Origin: Lewinellaceae bacterium
GTDB taxonomy: Bacteria; Bacteroidota; Bacteroidia; Chitinophagales; Saprospiraceae
Reading direction: 5' to 3'
Length of the DNA: 64,000 bases
NCBI GenBank assembly: GCA_020636215.1
Contig: JACJYG010000009.1
Coordinates: 62,001 to 126,000 of the forward strand
A model generated the notes under the pieces. The model had not been told where the DNA came from. It ran no database searches and saw nothing but the letters and a program-made list of their open reading frames with translations. Positions 24,208 through 32,591 of this stretch are shown here, in pieces. The position numbers and the translations under genes are program-made. The stretch's first letter is position 1. Each line of letters starts with the position of its first letter.

Positions 24208-25101
24208 ATGAGCATCCTTTCAATTCAGGGGCTTACGAAGCGATACGGCAAGATCACTGCCATAGAGCACCTAACGCTCGAAGTGGAAAAAGGCATGTCG
24301 TTTGGCATTTTAGGCCCCAACGGCAGCGGAAAGACTACAACGCTGGGCATCGTGCTGGGCATTATCCATTCCAATGCTGGGGAATTTCAGTGGTTTGATG
24401 GCCAATATGGCCAGGGCCATCGGCGGCACATAGGGGCGCTGCTGGAAACCCCCAACTTCTATCCCTATCTCAACGCTGTTGAAAACCTTGAGATCATTGC
24501 CCATATTAAAAAGATAGCTTCACCCCGTATAACGCCCTTGCTGGAAATGGTGAACCTGTACCAACGCCGACATTCCCCGTTTCGGACATACTCGCTGGGC
24601 ATGAAACAACGCCTGGCCATCGCAGCGGCTATGGTAGGCGACCCGGAGGTACTGATATTTGATGAGCCAACCAATGGCCTCGATCCGCAAGGGATTGCAG
24701 AGGTGCGGCAGACCCTTAAGGAAATCGCCGGCATGGGAAAAACGATTATTATGGCTAGCCATATTCTCGACGAGGTGGAGAAAGTATGTTCGCATGTGGC
24801 CATTATCAAAAATGGAAAATTGCTGGCCACTGGCACGGTGGGCGCAATTATCAGCGACGATATGGTAGTGGAGGTTGGGGCCGATGACCCTGCCAGCTTG
24901 GGTGAATTACTACGGAAACATCCACTGGTGCGGCAAGTCGAAGAAAAAAACGGACACCTTCTGCTCTATCTTAGAGAAGAGGTGTCGGCATCAACCATCA
25001 ACCGCCTGGCCTTTGAACATGGGATTGCATTATCCCACCTCAGAGTGGTCAAAAAAAGCCTGGAATCGGAATTCCTAGCCATCACCTCCCGGGAATCCTA
25101 A
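24208..25101 (+). CDS. ABC transporter ATP-binding protein (ABC-2 exporter type)
   Basis: 297-residue ATPase subunit. Walker A GPNGSGKTT near 36-44, signature region YSLGMKQRLAIAAAM near 130, Walker B VLIFDEPTNGLDPQG near 150, switch His in IIMASHILDEVE. The C-terminal ~70 residues are the extension common in DrrA/NatA/BcrA-type exporters. The stop overlaps the start of the permease gene by one base (TAATG), so the two subunits are co-translated. Substrate unknown. Confidence 0.94.
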   Translation: MSILSIQGLTKRYGKITAIEHLTLEVEKGMSFGILGPNGSGKTTTLGIVLGIIHSNAGEFQWFDGQYGQGHRRHIGALLETPNFYPYLNAVENLEIIAHIKKIASPRITPLLEMVNLYQRRHSPFRTYSLGMKQRLAIAAAMVGDPEVLIFDEPTNGLDPQGIAEVRQTLKEIAGMGKTIIMASHILDEVEKVCSHVAIIKNGKLLATGTVGAIISDDMVVEVGADDPASLGELLRKHPLVRQVEEKNGHLLLYLREEVSASTINRLAFEHGIALSHLRVVKKSLESEFLAITSRES

Positions 25102-25934
25102 TGCTTACCACCAAACTGAAAACCAACATGTTCTTCTTGCTCAAGCTGGAATGGAAAAAATTAAATAAGCTTACGGCTTTCCGGATATTCATTGCTTTCT
25201 ATCTGGTATTGTTGCCCACGCTATTACTCCTGGGAAAGCGGATCCCGGAATTGCCTCCGCCAATGATGACAAATGAAGTCCTGTTTATCTTCCCGACCGT
25301 TTGGGAATGGCTGGCTTATGTCGGCAACTGGCTTTGCTTCTTTTTCTTTGGCTTCCTTTCCATCATAACCATAACAACAGAATACAGCTACCGCACTATG
25401 CGGCAGAACATTATTACCGGACTGAGCCGGAAAGAATATTTTTTAGCCAAGCTCTACCTCTTGCTTGCTATTAGCACATTTGCTACCGTTTACTACACCC
25501 TTTGCGCTTTGCTGATTGGGTATTTCAATACTCCCGCAATCTATTGGCATAAGGTAGTGCAGAATGCATGGTTTATTCCCCGTTATTTCCTGATGTGTTT
25601 CGGATATATGAGTTTCGGAGCATTGCTGGGTTTCTGGATCAAACGTACGGGCATCGCGCTTTTTCTCTATCTTTCTTATATCATGTTCCTGGAATCTATT
25701 CTGCGTTGGGGCGTACATATGCAGTTGTGGAAGCACCGAAGTATGCATTTCTACCCCATGAATGCGGTGGAAGACCTTACCCCATTGCCGTTTACCCAGA
25801 TGGCGGATGAATTCCTCTCCAGTTATGGGTTCAGCCTCTTTCTGAGTCCTGTTGAGGCAGCGGTGACGACAATTGTGTATTCAGGTATTTTCCTTTTCCT
25901 GGGCTACAAGCTGGTGCAAAGAGCAGATCTGTAA
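25101..25934 (+). CDS. ABC-2 type transporter permease
   Basis: 277 residues with about six transmembrane helices: near 30-50, 75-95 (NWLCFFFFGFLSIITITTE), 120-145, 160-185, 190-210 and 245-270. The segment TTEYSYRTMRQNIITGLSRKEYFLAKL between helices 2 and 3 is the usual signature of ABC-2 permeases. Partner of the ATPase at 24208. No accessory protein next to them; may move a lipid, peptide or antibiotic-like compound. Confidence 0.9.
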   Translation: MLTTKLKTNMFFLLKLEWKKLNKLTAFRIFIAFYLVLLPTLLLLGKRIPELPPPMMTNEVLFIFPTVWEWLAYVGNWLCFFFFGFLSIITITTEYSYRTMRQNIITGLSRKEYFLAKLYLLLAISTFATVYYTLCALLIGYFNTPAIYWHKVVQNAWFIPRYFLMCFGYMSFGALLGFWIKRTGIALFLYLSYIMFLESILRWGVHMQLWKHRSMHFYPMNAVEDLTPLPFTQMADEFLSSYGFSLFLSPVEAAVTTIVYSGIFLFLGYKLVQRADL

Positions 25935-26107
25935 TTGTTTCGGCAAATGAAGGCTATTGAAAATCAAAAATATGCAAGAACTAATCACGAGCGTATTCGG
26001 TTTTAAATAAAGGAATTATTGCCCACTTTACTTTGTCAGGAAGGTGTAAAAGCTTAAAAGAAATGTTAAAAAAATTAAGATTATTTTAACATTTGTGTTC
26101 GATTTTG

Positions 26108-26115
26108 TATTTTTG
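26108..26115 (+). promoter_or_regulatory. Exact TAnnTTTG -7 box upstream of a candidate RNA
   Basis: TATTTTTG. The -33 site 20 bases upstream reads TTTT rather than TTTG. Predicted start near 26122. Confidence 0.35.
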
Positions 26116-26121
26116 CCTTAC

Positions 26122-26290
26122 TCTAATCAGCAAAATGTTATTTCACAAACTGCCAATCTCAAAATCGAATATTTTTGTGTAAGGCAGTTTCAGATAAATG
26201 GTAGTATTTTTTGAAGGGTAATAAATCCTTCATAATAACAGTCGGGTGATTTCTTACAAGAGCGAAGCGTTTTTGACTTCGCTCTTTTTG
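26122..26290 (+). ncRNA. Candidate structured RNA (sRNA or leader), about 170 nt
   Basis: Three hairpins in a row without an open frame: AAACTGCC (26147-26154) with GGCAGTTT (26183-26190); TGAAGG with CCTTCA near 26212-26232; and the terminator at 26258-26286. The first stem encloses 28 bases that could hold a smaller structure. It could be an independent small RNA or an attenuating leader of the symporter gene at 26437. No known riboswitch core recognised. Confidence 0.4.
26258..26290 (+). terminator. Intrinsic terminator without an upstream protein gene
   Basis: AAGAGCGAAG (26258-26267) and CTTCGCTCTT (26277-26286) form a 10-bp stem with a 9-base loop and a short T run. It lies 324 bases after the ABC permease stop and 147 bases before the symporter start. 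Confidence 0.75.
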
Positions 26291-26436
26291 TTTGGTTTCC
26301 TGCTCTTTTTAAATATACTTCCTGTTTATGCTGCCCTTTTTTAAAAATTCCAAATCTTCCGGCGCTTTTATAGCCATAAATAACATATTTTTACCCGGTA
26401 CAGTGTATGAAAAACTAACCAAACCAACTTGACATA

Positions 26437-28182
26437 ATGAAGCATTTTCAATTGAGCGCCCTCGACATTAGTATTATGGTGCTTTACGCGATACTGATCA
26501 TTGCCTATGGTTTGTACCACGGCAAGCGAAAATCTTCAGAAGAATATTTTCTTGCAGGCAGGAACATGATCTGGCCGATTGTCGGCATCTCTCTTTTTGC
26601 AGCTAATATTTCCAGTTCTACGCTGGTTGGCCTGGCTGGCGACGCATTCAAGACAAATACGCACGTCTACAACTACGAATGGTTGGCGGCGGTCATTCTG
26701 GTGTTTTTCGCCATTTTCTTTCTGCCCTTCTATCTGCGCTCCAAGGTATATACCATGCCGGAGTTTCTGGAACGGCGTTATGACAGCCGGTCCAGATACT
26801 ATTTTTCTTTTATCACTATCATCGGCAATGTACTCATCGATACGGCTGCGGGCTTGTATGTCGGCAACATCGTGCTGAAGATTATGTTTCCCAGCCTTCC
26901 GGCTTGGCTGATTATCGTCCTGCTGGCTTTTGCCGCAGCGGCTTACACCATTCCAGGCGGGCTCAATTCTGTGATACAGACCGAGGTGATACAGGCCATT
27001 CTCTTACTTTTTGGTTCGATCTTGCTCACTTACTTTGCATTTCACCAGGTCGGTGGGTGGGGCGCCTTTATTTCCGGCCTGAACGATATGGCCGCAAAGG
27101 GGCAACTCGTGGAAGCTACTCCGGGAATTCGATTACAAAATGCCGAAGAGGTCCTCAGTTTGATCCGGCCTGCAAACGATTCATTTATGCCGTGGACCGG
27201 CTTGCTGGTGGGGGCGCCTATCCTGGGTTTTTATTTTTGGGCCAACAACCAGTTCATGGTCCAGCGGGTACTGGGCGCCCGTGACCTCAACCATGGCCGC
27301 TGGGGCGCCTTATTTGCCGGCCTGCTAAAATTACCGGTGATCTTCTTCATGGTTCTTCCCGGAACGGTGGCCATCTTATTGTATTCTGACCTCGACCTGT
27401 CCTTTCTCAACTACCAACTGCCTGGCGGAGAGATCTGCACTAACCTCAGAGACTGTCCGAATATGACCTACCCGGTCTTGTTGTTTAGCCTGCTGCCGAA
27501 AGGCATACTGGGACTCGTGCTGGCGGGCTTGCTGGCGGCCATGATGTCGAGTGTTTCTGCTACTTTCAACTCCGCATCCACTTTGATCACTATGGATTTT
27601 GTACAGACCCTTCGGAAGGGACTGACCAGCCAGCAGCTGGTTAGAGTGGGCCAATTCGTGACCCTGATACTGGTCGTCCTGGCTTCTCTCTGGGCGACTC
27701 AGATCGATAAGATCGCAGATACCCTTTGGTTGTACCTCCAAACCGTACTGGCATTTATTTGCCCGCCGGTAGTATCTGTCTTTATCCTGGGCCTTTTCTG
27801 GAAACGAGCCAATTCCCATGGCGCTTTCTATAGCCTGATCTCCGGTTTTGTATTGGCGCTTTTTTTAGTAGTGGCGTCTGTGCTCTCCACTCAGGCAGCC
27901 GCAGCGGGCACGGAAGCTCCGGCCTGGGCAGCTTTCCTTACTGATATCCATTTTCTGCACATGGCCTTTTTCCTCTTTTTGGCATGCTTGATCATTCATA
28001 TCGTGATCAGCCTGGCGACGCCGAAACCCGACGAGAAGAAAGTGGAAGAATATACCTGGAACAAAGGCATGTATACGATCGAGACAGAAGAATTAAAAGA
28101 ACTTCCCTGGTATAAGAACTACCGTATCCTGGCTGTTCTGTTGCTGATTACGACAGCAATTGTGGTTGGGTATTTCTGGTAG
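26437..28182 (+). CDS. Sodium:solute symporter, SGLT-like (SSS family), second copy
   Basis: 581 residues, about 14 transmembrane helices. Motifs as in the copy at 22299: EEYFLAGRNMIWPIVGISLFA, NISSSTLVGLAGDAF, GAPILGFYFWANNQFMVQRVLG, LLAAMMSSVSATFNSASTL. Differences in the WYWC/FYFW segment and a longer loop containing CTNLRDCPNMTYP suggest a different substrate or regulation from the first copy. Ends with a cytoplasmic-to-membrane tail typical of SGLT proteins. Strong terminator follows. Substrate likely a sugar, by family only. Confidence 0.93.
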   Translation: MKHFQLSALDISIMVLYAILIIAYGLYHGKRKSSEEYFLAGRNMIWPIVGISLFAANISSSTLVGLAGDAFKTNTHVYNYEWLAAVILVFFAIFFLPFYLRSKVYTMPEFLERRYDSRSRYYFSFITIIGNVLIDTAAGLYVGNIVLKIMFPSLPAWLIIVLLAFAAAAYTIPGGLNSVIQTEVIQAILLLFGSILLTYFAFHQVGGWGAFISGLNDMAAKGQLVEATPGIRLQNAEEVLSLIRPANDSFMPWTGLLVGAPILGFYFWANNQFMVQRVLGARDLNHGRWGALFAGLLKLPVIFFMVLPGTVAILLYSDLDLSFLNYQLPGGEICTNLRDCPNMTYPVLLFSLLPKGILGLVLAGLLAAMMSSVSATFNSASTLITMDFVQTLRKGLTSQQLVRVGQFVTLILVVLASLWATQIDKIADTLWLYLQTVLAFICPPVVSVFILGLFWKRANSHGAFYSLISGFVLALFLVVASVLSTQAAAAGTEAPAWAAFLTDIHFLHMAFFLFLACLIIHIVISLATPKPDEKKVEEYTWNKGMYTIETEELKELPWYKNYRILAVLLLITTAIVVGYFW

Positions 28183-28205
28183 CGGTAAAGAATTACTGTT
28201 TATGG

Positions 28206-28239
28206 AAACAGGGCAGGCCTTCCTGTCCTGTTTTTTTTT
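28206..28239 (+). terminator. Strong intrinsic terminator after the second symporter
   Basis: AACAGGGCAGG (28207-28217) pairs with CCTGTCCTGTT (28222-28232), one G-U pair, loop CCTT, followed by a run of T to 28239. Confidence 0.88.
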
Positions 28240-28246
28240 AATTTTG
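28239..28246 (+). promoter_or_regulatory. Exact TAnnTTTG box before the LolD-like gene
   Basis: TAATTTTG directly after the terminator; predicted start near 28253, about 19 bases before the GTG start at 28272. No good -33 element at the right distance. Confidence 0.25.
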
Positions 28247-28271
28247 GCCTTGCATTCTTAAAAGTGAAATT

Positions 28272-28922
28272 GTGATTCAGGCGCGAAACATTCATAAATC
28301 ATTCGGAAAGCTTCATGTGTTGAAGGGGGTTAACCTGGAAGTGCAGAAGGGAGAGGTGGTCTCCATTATGGGCAAATCCGGGGCCGGAAAAAGTACTTTA
28401 TTGCACATTTTAGGGACTTTGGACCTGGCGGACGAAGGCCAGCTCCTGATCAATGGAGAGGATGTTTCCCGTATGGGCGCAAAAAAAATGGCGGGTTTCC
28501 GAAATAGCAATATTGGGTTCGTTTTTCAGTTCCATCATCTTCTTCCGGAGTTTACGGCTCTGGAAAACACTTACATACCGGCCCTTATCGCTCGCCAGCC
28601 GGAAAATAAAGCCCGGGAACGCGCCCGGGAATTACTGGATTACCTTGGGTTATCAGCGCGCTTATCTCATAAGCCAGCTCAATTATCCGGTGGAGAGCAG
28701 CAACGCGTAGCCGTGGCCAGATCCCTGATGAACCAACCGGCAATCGTATTCGCCGACGAGCCTTCCGGCAACCTTGATTCCGCTTCCTCTCAGGAATTAC
28801 ACCAGCTCTTGTTTAATCTGCGGCGCGATTTCCAACAGACGTTTATTATCGTAACCCATAATAAGGAACTTGCCGCCATGAGCGACCGCTGCCTGGAAAT
28901 GCAGGATGGGCGCCTGATGTAA
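28272..28922 (+). CDS. LolD-like ABC transporter ATP-binding protein
   Basis: 216 residues starting at GTG 28272 (MIQARNIHKSFG); there is no upstream ATG in frame. Walker A GKSGAGKST, Q loop FVFQFHHLLPEFTALEN, signature LSGGEQQRVAVARSL, Walker B IVFADEPSGNLDS. The phrase FQFHHLLPEFTALENT is characteristic of LolD and related ATPases of lipoprotein release or MacB-type systems. No LolC/E or MacB membrane subunit is adjacent, so the partner must be elsewhere, as is common for lolD in Bacteroidota. Symbol withheld because the partner is not visible. Confidence 0.9.
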   Translation: MIQARNIHKSFGKLHVLKGVNLEVQKGEVVSIMGKSGAGKSTLLHILGTLDLADEGQLLINGEDVSRMGAKKMAGFRNSNIGFVFQFHHLLPEFTALENTYIPALIARQPENKARERARELLDYLGLSARLSHKPAQLSGGEQQRVAVARSLMNQPAIVFADEPSGNLDSASSQELHQLLFNLRRDFQQTFIIVTHNKELAAMSDRCLEMQDGRLM

Positions 28923-28962
28923 AAAGCAGGTTTTCTTTTGATCGTTGCCAAACATTGTTTCA

Positions 28963-30450
28963 ATGAGTGAGCAGAAAGGCCCCAACGAAATAAGGCCTTC
29001 CAAAGCTAATAGCATTGGAAGCCTGCTAAAGGAATTAGGAATGGCCATCCGCAATTGGTTCCACGAATTGCTGAATCTGCAGGAAGGCCTCGACCGGGAG
29101 GGGACGATCGTGGCAATAAAGACCAACAAACGGATGCGAGGCGCCAATGCCTGGCTACTCGGCTGCTCTATCATGATCGCCTCCCTGGGCCTCGACCTCA
29201 ATTCTCCTGCTGTTATTATCGGCGCCATGTTGGTTTCTCCGCTAATGTCTCCGATTCTTGGCATTGGGCTGGGCGTTGGGATCAATGACAAAGATACGCT
29301 ACTGGTCGCTCTGCAACACTTTGCCATTGCGATTGTAATCGCTTTGGTAACCAGCACTTTCTATTTCTTTATTACCCCTTTTGGACAGGTGACTTCTGAA
29401 ATTCAAAGCCGGACTTCGCCCACCGTCCTCGATGGGCTGGTTGCTATTTTTGGGGGGCTGGCGGGTATTATCTCCACAACCCGAAAAGACAAGACGAGCG
29501 CTATTCCGGGGGTAGCCATTGCTACTGCTTTGATGCCTCCCCTTTGTGTAACTGGTTTCGGCCTGGCAGAACTCATTGAACTTTACCTGAAATCAGGGAG
29601 CGTCTCTCCGCAAGCATTCGAACAGGCGATTTCCCAAACCTGGGGAATTATTGGGGGCTCATTTTATCTGTTTTTTTTAAACTCCTTTTTTATTGCGCTC
29701 ACAGCTTTCGTGATCATTCGGGTTCTGGGCTTTCCGCTTAAATCTCATGTGGACGCCAAGGAAGCCCGGCGAAATCGCATTCTCATTATTCTATTTAGCC
29801 TGGTAGTGGTGCTTCCAAGCGCCCGTATCCTGTATCAATTATATTTACTGCAACAGGATAAAAATGAGGCCGCCCGGTTCATCGCGGATTATTTTCCCGA
29901 GGCCTGTATAAAACATGATCTTACGCGTATTAGCCCGGATACCAATAAATTGATCCTGCAATTGCTGGGCCGAAAGATACCGGAAGATTCAATTGCCTAT
30001 TACGAGCAATTGTTATCTAAGCAATATGACCTGCACAAGCCGGTACTGTTGTTTCCTATGCAGGCAGAACTAGGGATGGAAGACCTCAAAAACTTGTTGC
30101 AGGAACAAAAAAGAGAGGTCGTCTCTATGATGCAATCCGAGCGCCGGGCGGCAGAAGAGGCTACTCGTCAAAATGAAGTCTTACAAGGCGAATTGCTCGA
30201 CGCCCAGCTAGATTCCGCCCGCATTGCCAAAACACTTCTATTAGCGCGGGAAGTTTTTCCGGAAGAGATCGAATCCATTCGCTATGCTCCGGAAATGAGG
30301 GAGTTGAAAGACAGCTTTATTTTAGTCCAACCCCCCACTTTTCTGGTCCATTGGGCTAGAGGGAAGGGTAGTGAAATAAACAAACAACGCCTCGAAGGCA
30401 TTCTCAAGGTAGGCTCAGAGGCGCCGTCGGTTCAGGTGCTGGCCTATTAA
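28963..30450 (+). CDS. DUF389 membrane protein with long C-terminal tail
   Basis: 495 residues from ATG 28963 (an in-frame TTG at 28945 is less likely). The core, about residues 45-290, is the DUF389 family: SIMIASLGLDLNSPAVIIGAMLVSPLMSPILGIG, AFRSIP-like IPGVAIATALMPPLCVTGFGLA, with about six transmembrane helices. The remaining ~200 residues are soluble: a segment after a last helix (ARFIADYFPEACIKHD), then a coiled-coil stretch near 375-420 (EEATRQNEVLQGELLDAQLD), then a small alpha/beta end. The function of DUF389 proteins is not established. Confidence 0.9.
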   Translation: MSEQKGPNEIRPSKANSIGSLLKELGMAIRNWFHELLNLQEGLDREGTIVAIKTNKRMRGANAWLLGCSIMIASLGLDLNSPAVIIGAMLVSPLMSPILGIGLGVGINDKDTLLVALQHFAIAIVIALVTSTFYFFITPFGQVTSEIQSRTSPTVLDGLVAIFGGLAGIISTTRKDKTSAIPGVAIATALMPPLCVTGFGLAELIELYLKSGSVSPQAFEQAISQTWGIIGGSFYLFFLNSFFIALTAFVIIRVLGFPLKSHVDAKEARRNRILIILFSLVVVLPSARILYQLYLLQQDKNEAARFIADYFPEACIKHDLTRISPDTNKLILQLLGRKIPEDSIAYYEQLLSKQYDLHKPVLLFPMQAELGMEDLKNLLQEQKREVVSMMQSERRAAEEATRQNEVLQGELLDAQLDSARIAKTLLLAREVFPEEIESIRYAPEMRELKDSFILVQPPTFLVHWARGKGSEINKQRLEGILKVGSEAPSVQVLAY

Positions 30451-30473
30451 ACCATAGCAACAACAAGCCTGAT

Positions 30474-31091
30474 ATGAGAGCATTGATTGTCGTAGATATT
30501 CAAAATGATTTCTGTCCGGGTGGCGCCCTGGAAATAAATGGAGGCAATGAAGTCGTGCCGGTTGCCAATGAAGTGATTAAAAAGTTTGACCTCATTGTGG
30601 CTACCCAGGACTGGCATCCAGCTAACCACGGTGCTTTTGCCGCCAACCATTTATGGCGCCGGCCTGGAGATGTCATTCAGCTGAATGCCAGGGAGCAAGT
30701 CCTTCAGCACATGCACTGTGTACAGGGCAGCTTTGGAGCAGAATTTGTACAAGGGCTCGATACTTCCAATTTTGAAAGAGTGTTTGTGAAAGGGACGGAC
30801 CCTGCCATTGACAGTTACAGCGGTTTTTTCGACAATGGGCATCTGAGATCTACCGGCCTTGGGGAGTTTCTGAAGCAAAGGGGGGTTCGTGAAGTTTTTA
30901 TCCTGGGGCTTGCGCTGGATCAATGCGTGAAATATACCGTGCTGGACGCGCTGGAGCTAGGGTTTGCAACTTTTCTGATTCTCGACGGATGCCGTCCTAT
31001 CAACCTTCAGGAAGGAGATTCTGAGCAGGCAGTCAAGGAAATGACCGAAAAAGGTGCTATCATTGTATCATCCACTGAAATCAGGGCCTAA
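30474..31091 (+). CDS. pncA: Nicotinamidase / pyrazinamidase
   Basis: 205-residue isochorismatase-fold amidohydrolase converting nicotinamide to nicotinate for NAD salvage. The catalytic triad is visible: Asp in VVDIQNDFCPGGAL (about 8), Lys in FVKGTDPAIDSYSGFFD (about 105), and the nucleophile Cys in LGLALDQCVKYT (about 151). Metal-binding residues lie in TQDWHPANHGAF (Asp, His, His). Length is normal. Followed after 31 bases by the ornithine aminotransferase gene; no metabolic link is obvious. Confidence 0.95.
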   Translation: MRALIVVDIQNDFCPGGALEINGGNEVVPVANEVIKKFDLIVATQDWHPANHGAFAANHLWRRPGDVIQLNAREQVLQHMHCVQGSFGAEFVQGLDTSNFERVFVKGTDPAIDSYSGFFDNGHLRSTGLGEFLKQRGVREVFILGLALDQCVKYTVLDALELGFATFLILDGCRPINLQEGDSEQAVKEMTEKGAIIVSSTEIRA

Positions 31092-31122
31092 GTGCTCATT
31101 TGGATGAAAAAAACTCCTAACC

Positions 31123-32367
31123 ATGCTACAAGAAACCGCACTTTCCTCCCAAAATCTGATGCAATTGGAAGACCGCTATGGGGCGCACAATTACCATCCT
31201 TTGCCGGTGGTATTGTCCCGGGGGCAAGGCGTTCACGTCTGGGACGCGGAAGGAAAGAAATATTACGATTTTCTATCTGCTTACTCAGCTGTCAACCAGG
31301 GCCACTGCCATCCGCGCATCATCAGAGCGCTCACCGAACAGGCCCATCGCCTGACGTTGACCTCACGGGCCTTTTACAATGACATGCTTGGCCCCTTTGA
31401 AAAATTCATCACCCAGTATTTTGGCTACGATCGGGCATTGCCCATGAATACAGGAGTGGAAGCCTGTGAGACAGCGGTCAAGCTCTGCCGAAAATGGGCT
31501 TATGAAGTGAAAGGCATTCCTGCCAACCAGGCCAAGATTATTTTTGTTGCCGGCAATTTCTGGGGCCGTTCTCTGGCAGCAATTTCCGCTTCAACCGACA
31601 ACAATACTACCCGCAACTTTGGGCCCTATATGCCGGGCTATATTATCATCCCCTACAATGACCTTTCGGCGCTTGAATCAGCTTTGAAGGATCCGCATGT
31701 TGCGGGTTTCATGGTTGAACCTATTCAGGGTGAAGCCGGTGTTTTTGTGCCGGATGATGGCTACCTGCGCAAAGCTTTTGAACTGTGCCGGCAGCATAAT
31801 GCCTTGTTTATCGCCGATGAAGTACAGACCGGCATTGCGCGCACCGGTAAGTTGCTGGCCTGCGAGCACGAAGGTATCCTGCCGGATATCCTTGTTCTGG
31901 GTAAGGCGATTTCAGGGGGTGTTTTCCCGGTTTCAGCAGTGTTGGCTCGCGATGAGATCATGCTTACCCTGAAACCCGGGCAGCATGGCTCCACTTTCGG
32001 AGGCAACCCTTTGGCTTGTGCGGTTGCCATGGAAGCCTTGCAGGTGGTGAGGGACGAGAACCTGGCTGAAAATGCAGACAAGCTGGGTAAAATTTTCCGC
32101 AAACGGATGCAGCAAAACCTGGTGGAAAAGTCCACCCTGGTTGAATTGGTAAGAGGTAAAGGCCTGCTCAACGCCATCGTTATTGATGACGATCCGGAAG
32201 GAGACACGGCCTGGAACATCTGCCTTAAACTAGCGGAAAACGGATTGCTGGCCAAACCCACCCACGGCAATATCATTCGCTTTGCCCCCCCACTGGTCAT
32301 GACAGAAGCCCAACTGAATGAATGCTGTGACATTATAGAGGAAGCTGTCCTGGAGTTTGAGTCTTGA
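31123..32367 (+). CDS. rocD: Ornithine--oxo-acid transaminase
   Basis: 414-residue class III PLP aminotransferase. Seen: YGAHNYHPLPVVLSRGQGVHVWDAEG at the N-terminus as in ornithine aminotransferases, MNTGVEACETAVKLCRKW, NFWGRSLAAISASTD, the PLP Asp in LFIADEVQTGIARTG, and Lys in LVLGKAISGGVFPVSAV. These match the RocD subgroup rather than acetylornithine transaminase. Converts ornithine plus 2-oxoglutarate to glutamate semialdehyde plus glutamate. Probably co-transcribed with pncA. Confidence 0.94.
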   Translation: MLQETALSSQNLMQLEDRYGAHNYHPLPVVLSRGQGVHVWDAEGKKYYDFLSAYSAVNQGHCHPRIIRALTEQAHRLTLTSRAFYNDMLGPFEKFITQYFGYDRALPMNTGVEACETAVKLCRKWAYEVKGIPANQAKIIFVAGNFWGRSLAAISASTDNNTTRNFGPYMPGYIIIPYNDLSALESALKDPHVAGFMVEPIQGEAGVFVPDDGYLRKAFELCRQHNALFIADEVQTGIARTGKLLACEHEGILPDILVLGKAISGGVFPVSAVLARDEIMLTLKPGQHGSTFGGNPLACAVAMEALQVVRDENLAENADKLGKIFRKRMQQNLVEKSTLVELVRGKGLLNAIVIDDDPEGDTAWNICLKLAENGLLAKPTHGNIIRFAPPLVMTEAQLNECCDIIEEAVLEFES

Positions 32368-32591
32368 AAAGGACAGGAGCCGTAGTGGAGGGGATAGAGT
32401 AAGGGCGTGGTGCACTACCCCCGCCTATGGGCCTAAAGGTTCACCTATACAGCGACACAAAAGTTAAATTTTTTCATAAATTCGTTTCGCCAGGAACAAG
32501 CTTTCCCGGCGGCCCGACGTTCAAACGGGTACCAGTTCATCGCCCAGGCCCTGGGTTTGAGGTTGCGATAAAAACTAAAAAAAACATTACA

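Larger units (their letters stand above)
25935..26436 (+). other. 502-bp gap with candidate structured RNA
   Basis: No protein gene. The left 170 bases are AT-rich. The middle holds a promoter-like box and three successive hairpins ending in a terminator (26108-26290). The remaining 146 bases before the symporter gene at 26437 should contain that gene's own promoter, though none is clear. Confidence 0.6.
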
